Shown: positions 1-7,231 of the stretch, piece after piece | Layout: every line of letters starts with the position of its first letter | Position numbering within the stretch: the stretch's first letter is position 1 | Source of the DNA: Bacteroidales bacterium | GTDB taxonomy: Bacteria; Bacteroidota; Bacteroidia; Bacteroidales; Bacteroidaceae | Length of the DNA: 25,048 nt | Assembly: GCA_004554665.1 (NCBI GenBank) | Contig: SFKY01000033.1 | Location: forward strand, 1 to 25,048 | Direction: 5' to 3' | Program-made: the position numbers and the translations under genes | Notes under the pieces: model-generated | Databases searched by the model: none | The model's input: only the letters and a program-made list of their open reading frames with translations | What the model was told of the DNA's origin: nothing

Positions 1-1
1 C

Positions 2-1834
2 ATCAAGACTCCTGTCAAAGATATTCCGCAAGATGCCATGCAGGAAATTCTTTATGGTTCTATGGAGAATGTGCGGATTTCCAAAGACCTGGTACATACG
101 TCGAGTGATTATTTCGTCACATTCGATGGTGTCATCAAGTATCTTAAAGACGTGATGGAGAATGATGAATCGGCCACGGGACAGAAGTGGGCAGAGCAGT
201 TCTTGGCACTGGTGACTTGTCCGGAATGTAAGGGACAACGCCTGAAAAGGGAATCGCTGGCTTATAAAATGTGGGATAAGAATATCTCCGAGGTGGCCAA
301 TCTCGATATGGTCGACTTGCACGATTGGCTATCACATGTCGAGGAACACTTGGACAGCCAGCAACAGAAGATTGCTTCCGAAATCATCAAAGAGCTGATT
401 ACCCGTGTCAATTTCTTATTGGAGGTCGGACTGGATTATCTTTCTCTCAATCGTCAGTCGGCTTCACTTTCGGGCGGTGAGAGTCAGCGCATCCGTCTGG
501 CCACACAGATAGGAACCCAGCTGGTCAATGTGCTGTATATCCTCGATGAACCGAGTATCGGGCTCCATCAGCGTGACAACCAGCGACTTATCCATTCCCT
601 CAAAGAGTTGCGCGACTTGGGCAACACAGTTATTGTTGTCGAGCACGACGAGGATATGATGCGGGCTGCCGACTGGATAGTGGATATAGGCCCGAAAGCC
701 GGTCGCAAAGGTGGCGAGGTGGTCTTCCAAGGCACGCCCGAAGCAATGTTGCAGACCCACACCATCACCGCTGAGTACCTGAACGGTGTGCGCAGCATAA
801 CTTTGCCCGATCATCGGCGCGAGGGCAAGGGACAATGCATCACGTTGCACGGCTGTCGGGGCAATAACCTGAAAGGGATAGATGTGTCATTCCCGTTGGG
901 AAAACTGATTGTCGTGACCGGAGTGAGCGGCTCGGGCAAGTCTACATTGGTCAACGAGACACTTCAGCCTATTTTGGCCCATCACTTCTATCGTGCTCTC
1001 AAGAAGCCGATGCCCTATGACAGTATAGAGGGTATCGAACTGATAGACAAGGTAGTCACGGTAGACCAGAGTCCGATAGGGCGGACACCCCGCAGCAATC
1101 CTGCTACCTACACGGGTGTTTTCTCCGATATCCGTAGCCTCTATGTCAACCTTCCCGAGGCTAAGATACGTGGCTACAAGCCCGGCCGTTTCTCCTTCAA
1201 CGTGAAAGGAGGACGCTGTGAGGCATGCAGTGGAAATGGTTACAAAACCATAGAGATGAATTTTCTGCCCGATGTGTACGTACCTTGCGAGGTGTGTCAC
1301 GGCAAACGCTATAACCGAGAGACCTTGGAGGTGCGCTTCAAAGGCAAGTCCATCGCCGATGTGCTTGATATGACCATCAATCAGGCGGTGGAATTTTTCG
1401 AGAATGTACCCTCTATTCTTCCCAAAATCAAGACCTTACAGGATGTGGGACTTGGCTATATTCGTTTAGGACAGTCGAGCACTACGCTGTCTGGCGGCGA
1501 GAGCCAGCGCGTGAAGCTGGCTACAGAGCTGGCCAAAAAAGATACGGGCAAGACTTTGTTTATTCTTGACGAGCCGACTACTGGCCTACACTTTGAGGAT
1601 ATCCGTATCCTGATGGATGTGCTGCAAAGGTTGGTGAACAAGGGCAACACGGTGCTGATTATTGAGCACAATCTGGATGTTATCAAGTTAGCGGATCATA
1701 TCATCGACATCGGCCCTGAAGGAGGCCGCGGAGGAGGTCGCATCTTGGCACAAGGCACACCAGAGGAAGTGGCCAGGTGTGGCCAAGGATATACCTATAA
1801 GTTCTTACAGGAGGTGCTACAAAGAAAAGGGTAG
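2..1834 (+). CDS. uvrA: UvrABC excinuclease ATPase subunit A, 5' end missing
   Basis: UvrA is the damage-recognition ATPase of nucleotide excision repair; it works as a dimer and loads UvrB on DNA. The reading frame is open from base 2, so the gene begins upstream of the window and about 610 of some 940 codons are visible. Seen in order: the conserved CPEC block near base 218, the first ABC signature LSGGES near base 467 followed by a Walker B ending LDEPSIGLH, the second Walker A GVSGSGKS at bases 920-943, a four-cysteine zinc finger (Cys codons at 1217, 1226, 1286 and 1295), the second signature LSGGES near base 1485, and LDEPTTGLH. The first Walker A and first zinc finger lie outside the window. 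The gene converges with the minus-strand string that ends at 1947, with a hairpin between. The identification is certain. Confidence 0.98.
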   Translation: MKTPVKDIPQDAMQEILYGSMENVRISKDLVHTSSDYFVTFDGVIKYLKDVMENDESATGQKWAEQFLALVTCPECKGQRLKRESLAYKMWDKNISEVANLDMVDLHDWLSHVEEHLDSQQQKIASEIIKELITRVNFLLEVGLDYLSLNRQSASLSGGESQRIRLATQIGTQLVNVLYILDEPSIGLHQRDNQRLIHSLKELRDLGNTVIVVEHDEDMMRAADWIVDIGPKAGRKGGEVVFQGTPEAMLQTHTITAEYLNGVRSITLPDHRREGKGQCITLHGCRGNNLKGIDVSFPLGKLIVVTGVSGSGKSTLVNETLQPILAHHFYRALKKPMPYDSIEGIELIDKVVTVDQSPIGRTPRSNPATYTGVFSDIRSLYVNLPEAKIRGYKPGRFSFNVKGGRCEACSGNGYKTIEMNFLPDVYVPCEVCHGKRYNRETLEVRFKGKSIADVLDMTINQAVEFFENVPSILPKIKTLQDVGLGYIRLGQSSTTLSGGESQRVKLATELAKKDTGKTLFILDEPTTGLHFEDIRILMDVLQRLVNKGNTVLIIEHNLDVIKLADHIIDIGPEGGRGGGRILAQGTPEEVARCGQGYTYKFLQEVLQRKG

Positions 1835-1894
1835 GGTACTCATACTTTCATAGCTGTCACCCACAAGGATACTTTAAAATCCGATACATAAACT

Positions 1895-1940
1895 CATCAG
1901 CCTGCAAAGCGGCACCCTGTGTGCGCTATGCAGGCTGATG
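1895..1940. terminator. 12-bp hairpin between convergent uvrA and the PqqD-ended gene string
   Basis: Bases 1895-1906 (catcagcctgca) pair perfectly with 1929-1940, enclosing a 22-base loop that can form a smaller GCAC/GTGC stem. It lies between two converging genes, so it probably serves as a two-way terminator. No clear U-tract follows on either strand, so this is a positional inference rather than a textbook Rho-independent terminator. Confidence 0.55.
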
Positions 1941-1946
1941 TGCGTA

Positions 1947-2216
1947 TTAGTCTTCTACTATGCCGGCCTTCTTCCACTGGCCGGCCAGTTCGTTGGCATC
2001 TTCCAATGCTGTTGCCTCGTCTACCTCATATTGGTCGGTGAGCAAACGGGCCAAGTCTTCGGCGGTGAAATCCTTGTCTTGCACGCTCTTCCACAGATAG
2101 ACAGCAGTTGGATTCATGCTGATGATATCGCTGAAGTCTATGTTCTCCTTGCCCTCGGCAAGCAAGATGCTTTCTCCGCATATCGTGCGGAGCGTAAAAC
2201 CTTTCTTTACTCTCAT
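1947..2216 (-). CDS. PqqD-family protein (RiPP-recognition-element-like peptide binder)
   Basis: An 89-residue protein with the pattern of the PqqD family: a beta-rich N-terminus (about residues 1-30), then a block around NPTAVYLW (about 35-42), then a helical C-terminal half rich in Glu and Ala. PqqD and related RRE domains bind leader peptides and present them to modifying enzymes. It is the last gene of a minus-strand string, starting 8 bases after the stop of the S24/S26 peptidase-like gene. Together with the HPr-kinase-like gene two positions upstream it resembles so-called HPr-rel-A neighbourhoods. No radical SAM enzyme or cyclase is nearby, so the partner and substrate are unknown. The family call is fairly sure; the role is inference. 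Confidence 0.8.
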   Translation of the reverse strand: MRVKKGFTLRTICGESILLAEGKENIDFSDIISMNPTAVYLWKSVQDKDFTAEDLARLLTDQYEVDEATALEDANELAGQWKKAGIVED

Positions 2217-2224
2217 TGTACTTG

Positions 2225-2710
2225 TTATATCGGTTTAAAATGTGTAAGCCACAATCGTCTGTAGGCCGCAAGGAGATAGGGGCGGACGGGCAGCAGGAGA
2301 CACCACACGAGCGAGTAAAAGCGCCACTTGAAACTGTTGGTCTTGTCTATCTTCTTTCTTCCTTTGCGGTAAAAACCTATCGCAAACCCCTTGACATCAT
2401 TGCGGTGACAGTGCTCTACCCCTACATTGCCGTCTCCGCGCAAGATTACCTCGTCACCTTTGATGGAAATGATGCGGTGGAGCACATAGCGGCCCGGTTC
2501 TATCTCGGCCAGCACGGCATCGCCCAGATTGATGTCCTTGGCTTTGGCCAATAGTGCCTTGTCTCTGTTGTCTTCCAGAAACGGGCGCATGCTGTACCCC
2601 CTCAGTCTGAGGGTTACGGTATGTCCCTCGTCCATCAGCTGCACGATTTCCGGCAACAGCTGGGCATTGGCAAACTGTATTTCTTTTACTTCGATATCGT
2701 GTTGTGACAT
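2225..2710 (-). CDS. S24/S26-family serine peptidase-like protein (signal-peptidase fold)
   Basis: A 161-residue protein. Visible blocks are GYSMRPFL (Ser40 the likely nucleophile), GDAVLAEI near residue 63, LHRI (His78) and RGDGN (Asp93). The HRI plus RGDxN arrangement is that of the SipW/ER-type signal peptidases, which use Ser-His-Asp in place of the Ser-Lys dyad of LepB. There is no N-terminal membrane anchor; instead a hydrophobic stretch sits near residues 131-150, close to the C-terminus. The gene overlaps the upstream kinase-like gene by 25 bases and is followed 8 bases later by the PqqD-like gene, so the three are probably co-translated. It is probably not a general signal peptidase; processing of a dedicated peptide or protein is an inference from context. 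Confidence 0.72.
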   Translation of the reverse strand: MSQHDIEVKEIQFANAQLLPEIVQLMDEGHTVTLRLRGYSMRPFLEDNRDKALLAKAKDINLGDAVLAEIEPGRYVLHRIISIKGDEVILRGDGNVGVEHCHRNDVKGFAIGFYRKGRKKIDKTNSFKWRFYSLVWCLLLPVRPYLLAAYRRLWLTHFKPI

Positions 2711-3573
2711 AGCAGGGCAGCTTCTTTATCGGGTAAACAATGCAAAGTGTATACAGGAGTGCTCTCCACAATGCGGGTAATGGTGTTGACAATGCCATCG
2801 TATATGCATGATTCCCACTTCATGGCGGAGCACGAAGGCAACACCGAGGCAAAGGCGGCAATCGAGGTAAGGCGTTCGATGCTGTTGGCCGGTGCCCTGT
2901 CTATGCGGGTGATGGCGCCGAGCTTGGCTTTCACGTTGCGGTAACAGGGTGTCTTGCCGCTCCACGGACTGCCATAGATATAGGGTGTCTCGTCTATCAG
3001 GCGCACGATGGGGTTGTCGTCATTCATCAGGTCGCATCCCGGTATGTGCCGGAGCCACAGGCTCACCTGTGTGCTCTTTCCGGTACCGCTCTTGGCGATA
3101 AAGGCATAGCCCTTTCCGTCTTTTCTCACTAACGAGGCGTGCATCAGCACCAGTTCCCGCTGGCTGCCGGCAAAGGCAAAGATGAGCATCAGCGCATTAT
3201 TGAGCCCAAAACAGCGCATGTCGTAACTCCCGTTGAGGGCACATCGGCAGTGGGTGAATGTAGGGTCTGTGACCAGCAGACTGCACCCGGCACCCTTGAG
3301 GTCTTTGACGATAAACTGGTAGCTACCGTCGTCGGCACGGTCTACGATGGTGTCGCCATTGCCCGTGTCGAAAGTCCGTATGCGTTCACGCTTCTCCTTA
3401 GGTATAGGGCGAACGTCATCGTCGATGGTAAGTTCGAAAAACAGTTCGCCTTGAGGTTCATCGACGCGGAACGGCTCAAAAGAGGGAAGTAGTGACATTG
3501 AATTAAGCCCACCTTCCTTGAAGATGAGCTTAATGGATAGTTCGGCTATAGAGAAGTAGTGTACCTGGTTCAT
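2686..3573 (-). CDS. HPr kinase / PEP-carboxykinase-like P-loop protein
   Basis: A 295-residue protein. A poorly recognised N-terminal half is followed by an HprK-like nucleotide-binding domain: LMHASLV (His145), the P-loop AKSGTGKST (residues 160-168), LMNDDNPIV (Asp185-Asp186) and YGSPWSGK (200-207). These are landmarks of the HPr-kinase/PEPCK fold. True HPr kinase phosphorylates a serine of HPr, but proteins of this shape next to PqqD-like genes form a separate group and are sometimes linked to peptide modification. The start is supported by an ATGA overlap with the stop of the upstream secreted-protein gene (3570-3573). It overlaps the peptidase-like gene by 25 bases. The substrate is unknown. 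An alternative internal start at Met26 is possible but less attractive given the coupling. Confidence 0.75.
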   Translation of the reverse strand: MNQVHYFSIAELSIKLIFKEGGLNSMSLLPSFEPFRVDEPQGELFFELTIDDDVRPIPKEKRERIRTFDTGNGDTIVDRADDGSYQFIVKDLKGAGCSLLVTDPTFTHCRCALNGSYDMRCFGLNNALMLIFAFAGSQRELVLMHASLVRKDGKGYAFIAKSGTGKSTQVSLWLRHIPGCDLMNDDNPIVRLIDETPYIYGSPWSGKTPCYRNVKAKLGAITRIDRAPANSIERLTSIAAFASVLPSCSAMKWESCIYDGIVNTITRIVESTPVYTLHCLPDKEAALLCHNTISK

Positions 3574-4106
3574 GGCCGGGGAGCTCCGTTGTGTCCACCA
3601 TGTGGCTTGCCACCCTTACCGCCACGAGGCTTGTCGCCTTGTTCCTTTTCTTTGGCTTTCTTTTCTTTCTTTTTCTCCACCTTGGTTGGCTCTTGTGCAG
3701 GTTCTTCCGAATCAATCAGCTGAAACTGAAATTCGTTGGCAGCCAGATATTTCACATCATAGATGCCATCTTTGAGGTATTTCTTCTTCAGTTGTACAAA
3801 TTTTTTCTCCACGTCTTTACGCTTCTCGGCAAAGGAGATGACGCACACGCGGTTGGGTTCGCCCCTTTCTGACAGAAAGTCGCGCAACTGTGCTGCATAT
3901 AGGTCTCTGTCTGTCAGGAAGTGGGTCTTGCGGCCTACATAGACACCGTCCAACTGCTGTATATCCGTGAAATATACGGTTGAGTCATTAAACGAAGCAG
4001 AAAAGCCAAATACATAGACTGTCGTCTTATCGTTGCTTACAGCACTGGCAGGTAGGGTGTATGCGAGGCAGAAACCCGCAAACAAAATGGTAAGAATCTT
4101 ATTCAT
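3570..4106 (-). CDS. Secreted protein of unknown function with Lys/Gly/His-rich tail
   Basis: A 178-residue protein I do not recognise by family. Residues 1-22 form a classic signal peptide (MNK, hydrophobic core, ASA cleavage site). Residues about 25-132 look like a compact mixed alpha/beta domain. The rest is low complexity: an acidic patch (SEEPAQEP), a Lys/Glu-rich segment (about 140-158), then a Gly/Lys/His/Pro tail with GGKGGKPHGG near the end. It starts 28 bases after the rpoD stop, with no promoter-like match between, and overlaps the kinase-like gene by four bases. It is therefore probably cotranscribed with rpoD and could be a partner or substrate of the three genes after it. That link is inference. 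Confidence 0.75.
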   Translation of the reverse strand: MNKILTILFAGFCLAYTLPASAVSNDKTTVYVFGFSASFNDSTVYFTDIQQLDGVYVGRKTHFLTDRDLYAAQLRDFLSERGEPNRVCVISFAEKRKDVEKKFVQLKKKYLKDGIYDVKYLAANEFQFQLIDSEEPAQEPTKVEKKKEKKAKEKEQGDKPRGGKGGKPHGGHNGAPRP

Positions 4107-4134
4107 CTTTTATATCAATATTGTGTGGTCTGGT

Positions 4135-4998
4135 TTAGCGCCCCAAATACGATTTCAGAAGCTTGTTCTTCGTATTGTGGCGTAGCCTACGGATGGCCTT
4201 TTCCTTGATTTGGCGCACCCTTTCACGGGTGAGACCGAAGCGGTCGGCAATCTCTTCGAGCGTAAGTTCTGGTTGGCCTATACCGAAGAAAGCCTCTATG
4301 ATTTTCCGTTCCCGCTCACAGAGGGTGGAGAGTGCTCTGCCAATCTCTTCGCGCAGCGACTCCAGCACCAGTTCGTTGTCGGCCTGCGGTGTATCGATGT
4401 TGGGGAGAATGTCGAGCAGACTGTTTTCCTCGCCATCTATCAGCGGTGCGTCGATAGAGGTATGCCGCCCGTTGACCTTGAGCGCGTCCTCTATCTTGTC
4501 TTCGGGCAAATCCACCTTGTCGGCAATCTCGTCGAGGCTCGGTTTGCGCTCGTTTTCCTGCTCAAACTTGTTGAGCATGGTTGTTATTTTGTTCACAGAA
4601 CCTACCTGATTGAGCGGTAAGCGCACGATACGGCTCTGCTCGGCGATAGCCTGCAGGATGCTTTGCCTAATCCACCATACTGCATACGAGATGAATTTGA
4701 AACCACGGGTCTCGTCAAACTTCTCTGCGGCTTTGATCAGTCCCAAGTTTCCCTCGTTGATAAGGTCCGGAAGACTCAGTCCTTGGTTCTGGTATTGCTT
4801 GGCAACTGATACGACAAATCGCAGGTTGGCCCTCGTCAGCTTCTCCAGTGCTTTCCTGTCCCCTTTCCTGATTCGCTGTGCCAGTTCCACTTCTTCCTCT
4901 ACAGAGATCAGTTCTTCGTGACCAATCTCCTGCAGGTATTTGTCGAGCGATGCACTCTCCCGATTCGTTATCGATTTTGTGATTTTCAGCTGTCTCAT
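4135..4998 (-). CDS. rpoD: Primary RNA polymerase sigma factor, Bacteroidetes type
   Basis: A 287-residue sigma-70 protein, far shorter than the 600-residue E. coli RpoD because it lacks the long N-terminal and non-conserved regions, as usual for Bacteroidetes primary sigma factors. Region 1.2 covers about residues 16-50. Region 2 includes DLINEGNLGLIKA (78-90) and the DNA-melting block FKFISYAVWWIRQ (100-112). Region 3 spans about 130-205. Region 4 ends with the helix-turn-helix TLEEIADRFGLTRERVRQIK (246-265). It should direct RNA polymerase to promoters of the TTTG / TAnnTTTG kind, several of which are found in this window, including one in front of this gene. The start Met is the first in frame downstream of that promoter. 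Confidence 0.97.
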   Translation of the reverse strand: MRQLKITKSITNRESASLDKYLQEIGHEELISVEEEVELAQRIRKGDRKALEKLTRANLRFVVSVAKQYQNQGLSLPDLINEGNLGLIKAAEKFDETRGFKFISYAVWWIRQSILQAIAEQSRIVRLPLNQVGSVNKITTMLNKFEQENERKPSLDEIADKVDLPEDKIEDALKVNGRHTSIDAPLIDGEENSLLDILPNIDTPQADNELVLESLREEIGRALSTLCERERKIIEAFFGIGQPELTLEEIADRFGLTRERVRQIKEKAIRRLRHNTKNKLLKSYLGR

Positions 4999-5025
4999 TA
5001 GGCTTTCCCTCTTTTAGACCAATTG

Positions 5026-5057
5026 CAAATGTAACGCTTTTGCTTTACATGTGCAAA
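5026..5057 (-). promoter_or_regulatory. Promoter of rpoD, full Bacteroidetes consensus
   Basis: Read on the minus strand, TTTG (5054-5057) is followed after exactly 20 bases by TACATTTG (5026-5033). This matches the Bacteroidetes -33/-7 pattern TTTG-N20-TAnnTTTG. The -7 box ends 27 bases before the rpoD ATG at 4998, leaving a leader of roughly 20 bases. Confidence 0.85.
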
Positions 5058-5083
5058 CATTTTTCGCATTATTTACGCAAAGA

Positions 5084-5108
5084 AGGGTGCAATTGACCGT
5101 TGCACCCT
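5084..5108 (-). terminator. Terminator of the degP-like gene
   Basis: Bases 5084-5092 and 5100-5108 form a perfect 9-bp stem (agggtgcaa) with a 7-base loop. On the minus strand the stem is followed by TTCTTTG, a short U-rich run. It sits 20 bases after the protease stop codon and just upstream of the rpoD promoter, separating the two transcription units. Confidence 0.75.
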
Positions 5109-5127
5109 CCTTTTTCACGTATTATTA

Positions 5128-6582
5128 TCAGTTCACCTGTACGGCGAAGTAGTCGCGCTTGCCAGTCGGCCACATACCCTTGATGTAGAGTACTGGGTCT
5201 TTGCTGGTCGAGGCTTTCTTCACCACGGCCTGCAGGTCGTCGGTCGTGCGGATAGGCGTATCGTTGGCCTGCATGATGACAAATCCTTTTTCGATGCCGG
5301 CTTTCTTGATAGCTCCTGTACCAGCCTTGACCACCTCCAATCCGTAGGTGATACCCAGCTGCTCTTTGGTGCTTGCGCTGATAGGAGCGAAAGTTCCGCC
5401 CAGCACATCCAGATCAGCAGTCTTCACCACTTTGGTGTTGCCCTGTGCATTCTTGAGCGTTACGGTCTTCGTGGCTTTCTGCTTGTTGTGGAGGTAGGTG
5501 AGAGAGAGCTTGTCGCCGGGGCGTTTGTTGGCCATAATCTCTTGCAACTGTGCCATCTTTGTAATCTTCTTGCCGTCGATAGCGGTGATGACATCGCCGT
5601 CTTTCAGTCCAGCCTCTGCACCGGCACCGTCGGGATCCACCTTAGATACATATACGCCCTCGTTAGTGCCATAGTCCACTTCCTTGCCTTGGTCTTTGTC
5701 GGCATTGATTTGGTTGAGCAGGTCACCGCCCTGTATGCCGAGGAATGCGCGCTGTACAGTACCGTACTTCTTGAGGTCGTCAACCACCTTGTTCATAATG
5801 GTAGTGGGGATGGCGAAACCATATCCTGTAAAGGCGCCAGTCTGTGAGTAGAGCATGGCGTTGATTCCCACCAGTTCGCCCTGTGTGTTGACGAGTGCGC
5901 CGCCGGAGTTGCCCTGGTTGATGGCTGCATCGGTCTGGATGAAGCTCTCCACTCCGTTCTGCGAAGCATAGAGCGAGCGGGCCTTGGCACTCACGATACC
6001 TGCGGTTACCGTATTGTTCAGTCCGTAGGGGTTGCCCACAGCGATGACCCATTCGCCCACCTTCAGCTTGTCAGAGTCTCCAATGGGGAGGGTTGGCAGG
6101 TTGTTGCCGTTCACCTTGATAAGTGCCAAGTCGGTAGAGGGGTCGTTGCCAATGATACGGGCCGAAAACTCGCGGTTGTCATACAAGGTTACCGTAAGTT
6201 CGTCAGCACCTTCCACCACGTGGTTGTTGGTGACAATATAGCCATCGGCAGAGATGATGACACCAGAACCCATAGCTTGTTTCTTGGGGGTCTGTATCTG
6301 CTGCTTGCGGGTGCCTCCATTGCCGCCAAAGCCGAAGAAATCGCCGAAAAAGTCGCCAAAGGGATTTGCCGGGACATCCACCGTCTGCACCTTTGAGTTC
6401 TGTACATATTTAATATGTACCACGGCGGGCAGAGATTTTTCTGCCGCGTAGGTGAGGTCTACCGGTTGTCCTGCCACAGCTACGCTCGAGGATGCGGCGT
6501 TCACCTTCATGAATGAGCCTGCCGAGAATGCAAGTGCTACCAGGCACATGGCTCCAAACAGATAATTAGAATACTTTTTCAT
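5128..6582 (-). CDS. degP: Periplasmic serine protease/chaperone, DegP/HtrA family (Do)
   Basis: A 484-residue protein with a signal peptide or signal anchor (MKKYSNYLF, hydrophobic to about residue 29), a trypsin-like protease domain (about 45-265) and two PDZ domains (about 275-390 and 400-475). The catalytic triad is readable: His121 in TNNHVVEGA, Asp151 in STDLALIKV, Ser226 in GNSGGALVN. A Gly/Phe-rich flexible loop (FGDFFGDFFGFGG, 75-87) lies before the protease core, as in other HtrA proteins. It degrades or refolds damaged envelope proteins. I start it at the ATG at 6582: an in-frame extension to a TTG at 6681 would begin upstream of the promoter-like box at 6667-6674 and lacks signal-peptide character. 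Confidence 0.96.
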   Translation of the reverse strand: MKKYSNYLFGAMCLVALAFSAGSFMKVNAASSSVAVAGQPVDLTYAAEKSLPAVVHIKYVQNSKVQTVDVPANPFGDFFGDFFGFGGNGGTRKQQIQTPKKQAMGSGVIISADGYIVTNNHVVEGADELTVTLYDNREFSARIIGNDPSTDLALIKVNGNNLPTLPIGDSDKLKVGEWVIAVGNPYGLNNTVTAGIVSAKARSLYASQNGVESFIQTDAAINQGNSGGALVNTQGELVGINAMLYSQTGAFTGYGFAIPTTIMNKVVDDLKKYGTVQRAFLGIQGGDLLNQINADKDQGKEVDYGTNEGVYVSKVDPDGAGAEAGLKDGDVITAIDGKKITKMAQLQEIMANKRPGDKLSLTYLHNKQKATKTVTLKNAQGNTKVVKTADLDVLGGTFAPISASTKEQLGITYGLEVVKAGTGAIKKAGIEKGFVIMQANDTPIRTTDDLQAVVKKASTSKDPVLYIKGMWPTGKRDYFAVQVN

Positions 6583-6666
6583 TCTTGTTTTTTTTAATTG
6601 TTTCTTGTTCTTGCTACTTTGTGGATAGGGCGCAATTTGGCTGCGCCTGCTTGCTGAAAAGCAGTG

Positions 6667-6674
6667 CAAATATA
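6667..6674 (-). promoter_or_regulatory. Probable -7 box for the degP-like gene
   Basis: Minus-strand TATATTTG fits TAnnTTTG and lies 84 bases upstream of the chosen start. No TTTG is found 19-21 bases further upstream, so only half of the promoter matches. The resulting leader of roughly 75 bases holds a 6-bp hairpin (6629-6634 with 6642-6647). Confidence 0.5.
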
Positions 6675-6882
6675 GGCGCAAAGTTTGTTAATCTGCCATT
6701 TTGTCCACTATGTTTATTTCATTTTAACAGTTCAAATTCGCCCATTAACGGCTCTTAAACGGCTACAAGCCTAAATTTACATTCGTTTATAGTGCATCGG
6801 TTTGTCATACTGTGCCCTTATGCCTGTCAGACACATTCTCTCGTGTGGCGAGAGAGGGATAGGGTGATGGTACAACACCTCA

Positions 6883-6944
6883 ATTCCATCATGTCCATTG
6901 GTTCATCGCTATTTGAGTATCATCTCAATGGACGGATACGGAAT
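6883..6944. repeat. Interrupted inverted repeat
   Basis: ATTCC (6883-6887) and GTCCATTG (6893-6900) pair with CAATGGAC (6926-6933) and GGAAT (6940-6944). That gives an 8-bp and a 5-bp stem separated by an internal loop. A separate 7-bp stem lies just before it (6837-6843 with 6849-6855, TCTCTCG/CGAGAGA). The function is unknown; neither has a clean T-run next to it. Confidence 0.5.
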
Positions 6945-7098
6945 GGATAAGAAAAAAATGGACAAAATATGTATAAGACATGGATGTTGGCTCTGATAGA
7001 ATAAGTGTATATTTATGCAAGTCGGTAGGGTGAAACATGTCGATGTGCAGCTGGAAAGCGTCACATGGGCGCTTCGGTCGCCATTCTTGGAGCGTGTG

Positions 7099-7216
7099 AA
7101 AAGCCCCATTTTGAGGCTAAAGGTGACCTTTGCGCAGCTAAATGCCATCTTTAGCCCCCGAAAGGGTGGTTTTTGGCGGGTGCAAAACGGTGACTAAAAT
7201 GTCGAAAATGGGGCTT
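7099..7216. repeat. Degenerate tandem repeat, period about 21 bp (array A)
   Basis: Runs of A recur at 7099, 7119, 7140, 7161, 7184 and 7205, spaced 20-23 bases. Most are followed by a G-rich centre and a T-run, so several units are quasi-palindromes such as CTAAAGGTGACCTTTGCG and CTAAATGCCATCTTTAGC. The ends pair across the array: AAGCCCCATTTT (7101-7112) with AAAATGGGGCTT (7205-7216). Related units occur near 16000 and 21150. Confidence 0.65.
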
Positions 7217-7231
7217 CCTTCCCTCCTGTAG

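Noticed and set aside
6583..6681. N-terminal extension of the degP-like protein to a TTG start
   Set aside because: It would begin upstream of the likely -7 box and would bury the signal peptide 33 residues inside.
6909..7148. 79-codon minus-strand frame in the degP-ileS gap
   Set aside because: Random-looking composition, overlaps hairpins and repeats, no start context.
7015..7197. 60-codon plus-strand frame in the degP-ileS gap
   Set aside because: It coincides with the 21-bp repeat array, so its length and apparent pattern come from the repeat; no promoter match leads into it.
7099..7216. CRISPR array
   Set aside because: Units are degenerate and contiguous at about 21 bp with no identical repeats separated by unique spacers, and no cas genes are present.
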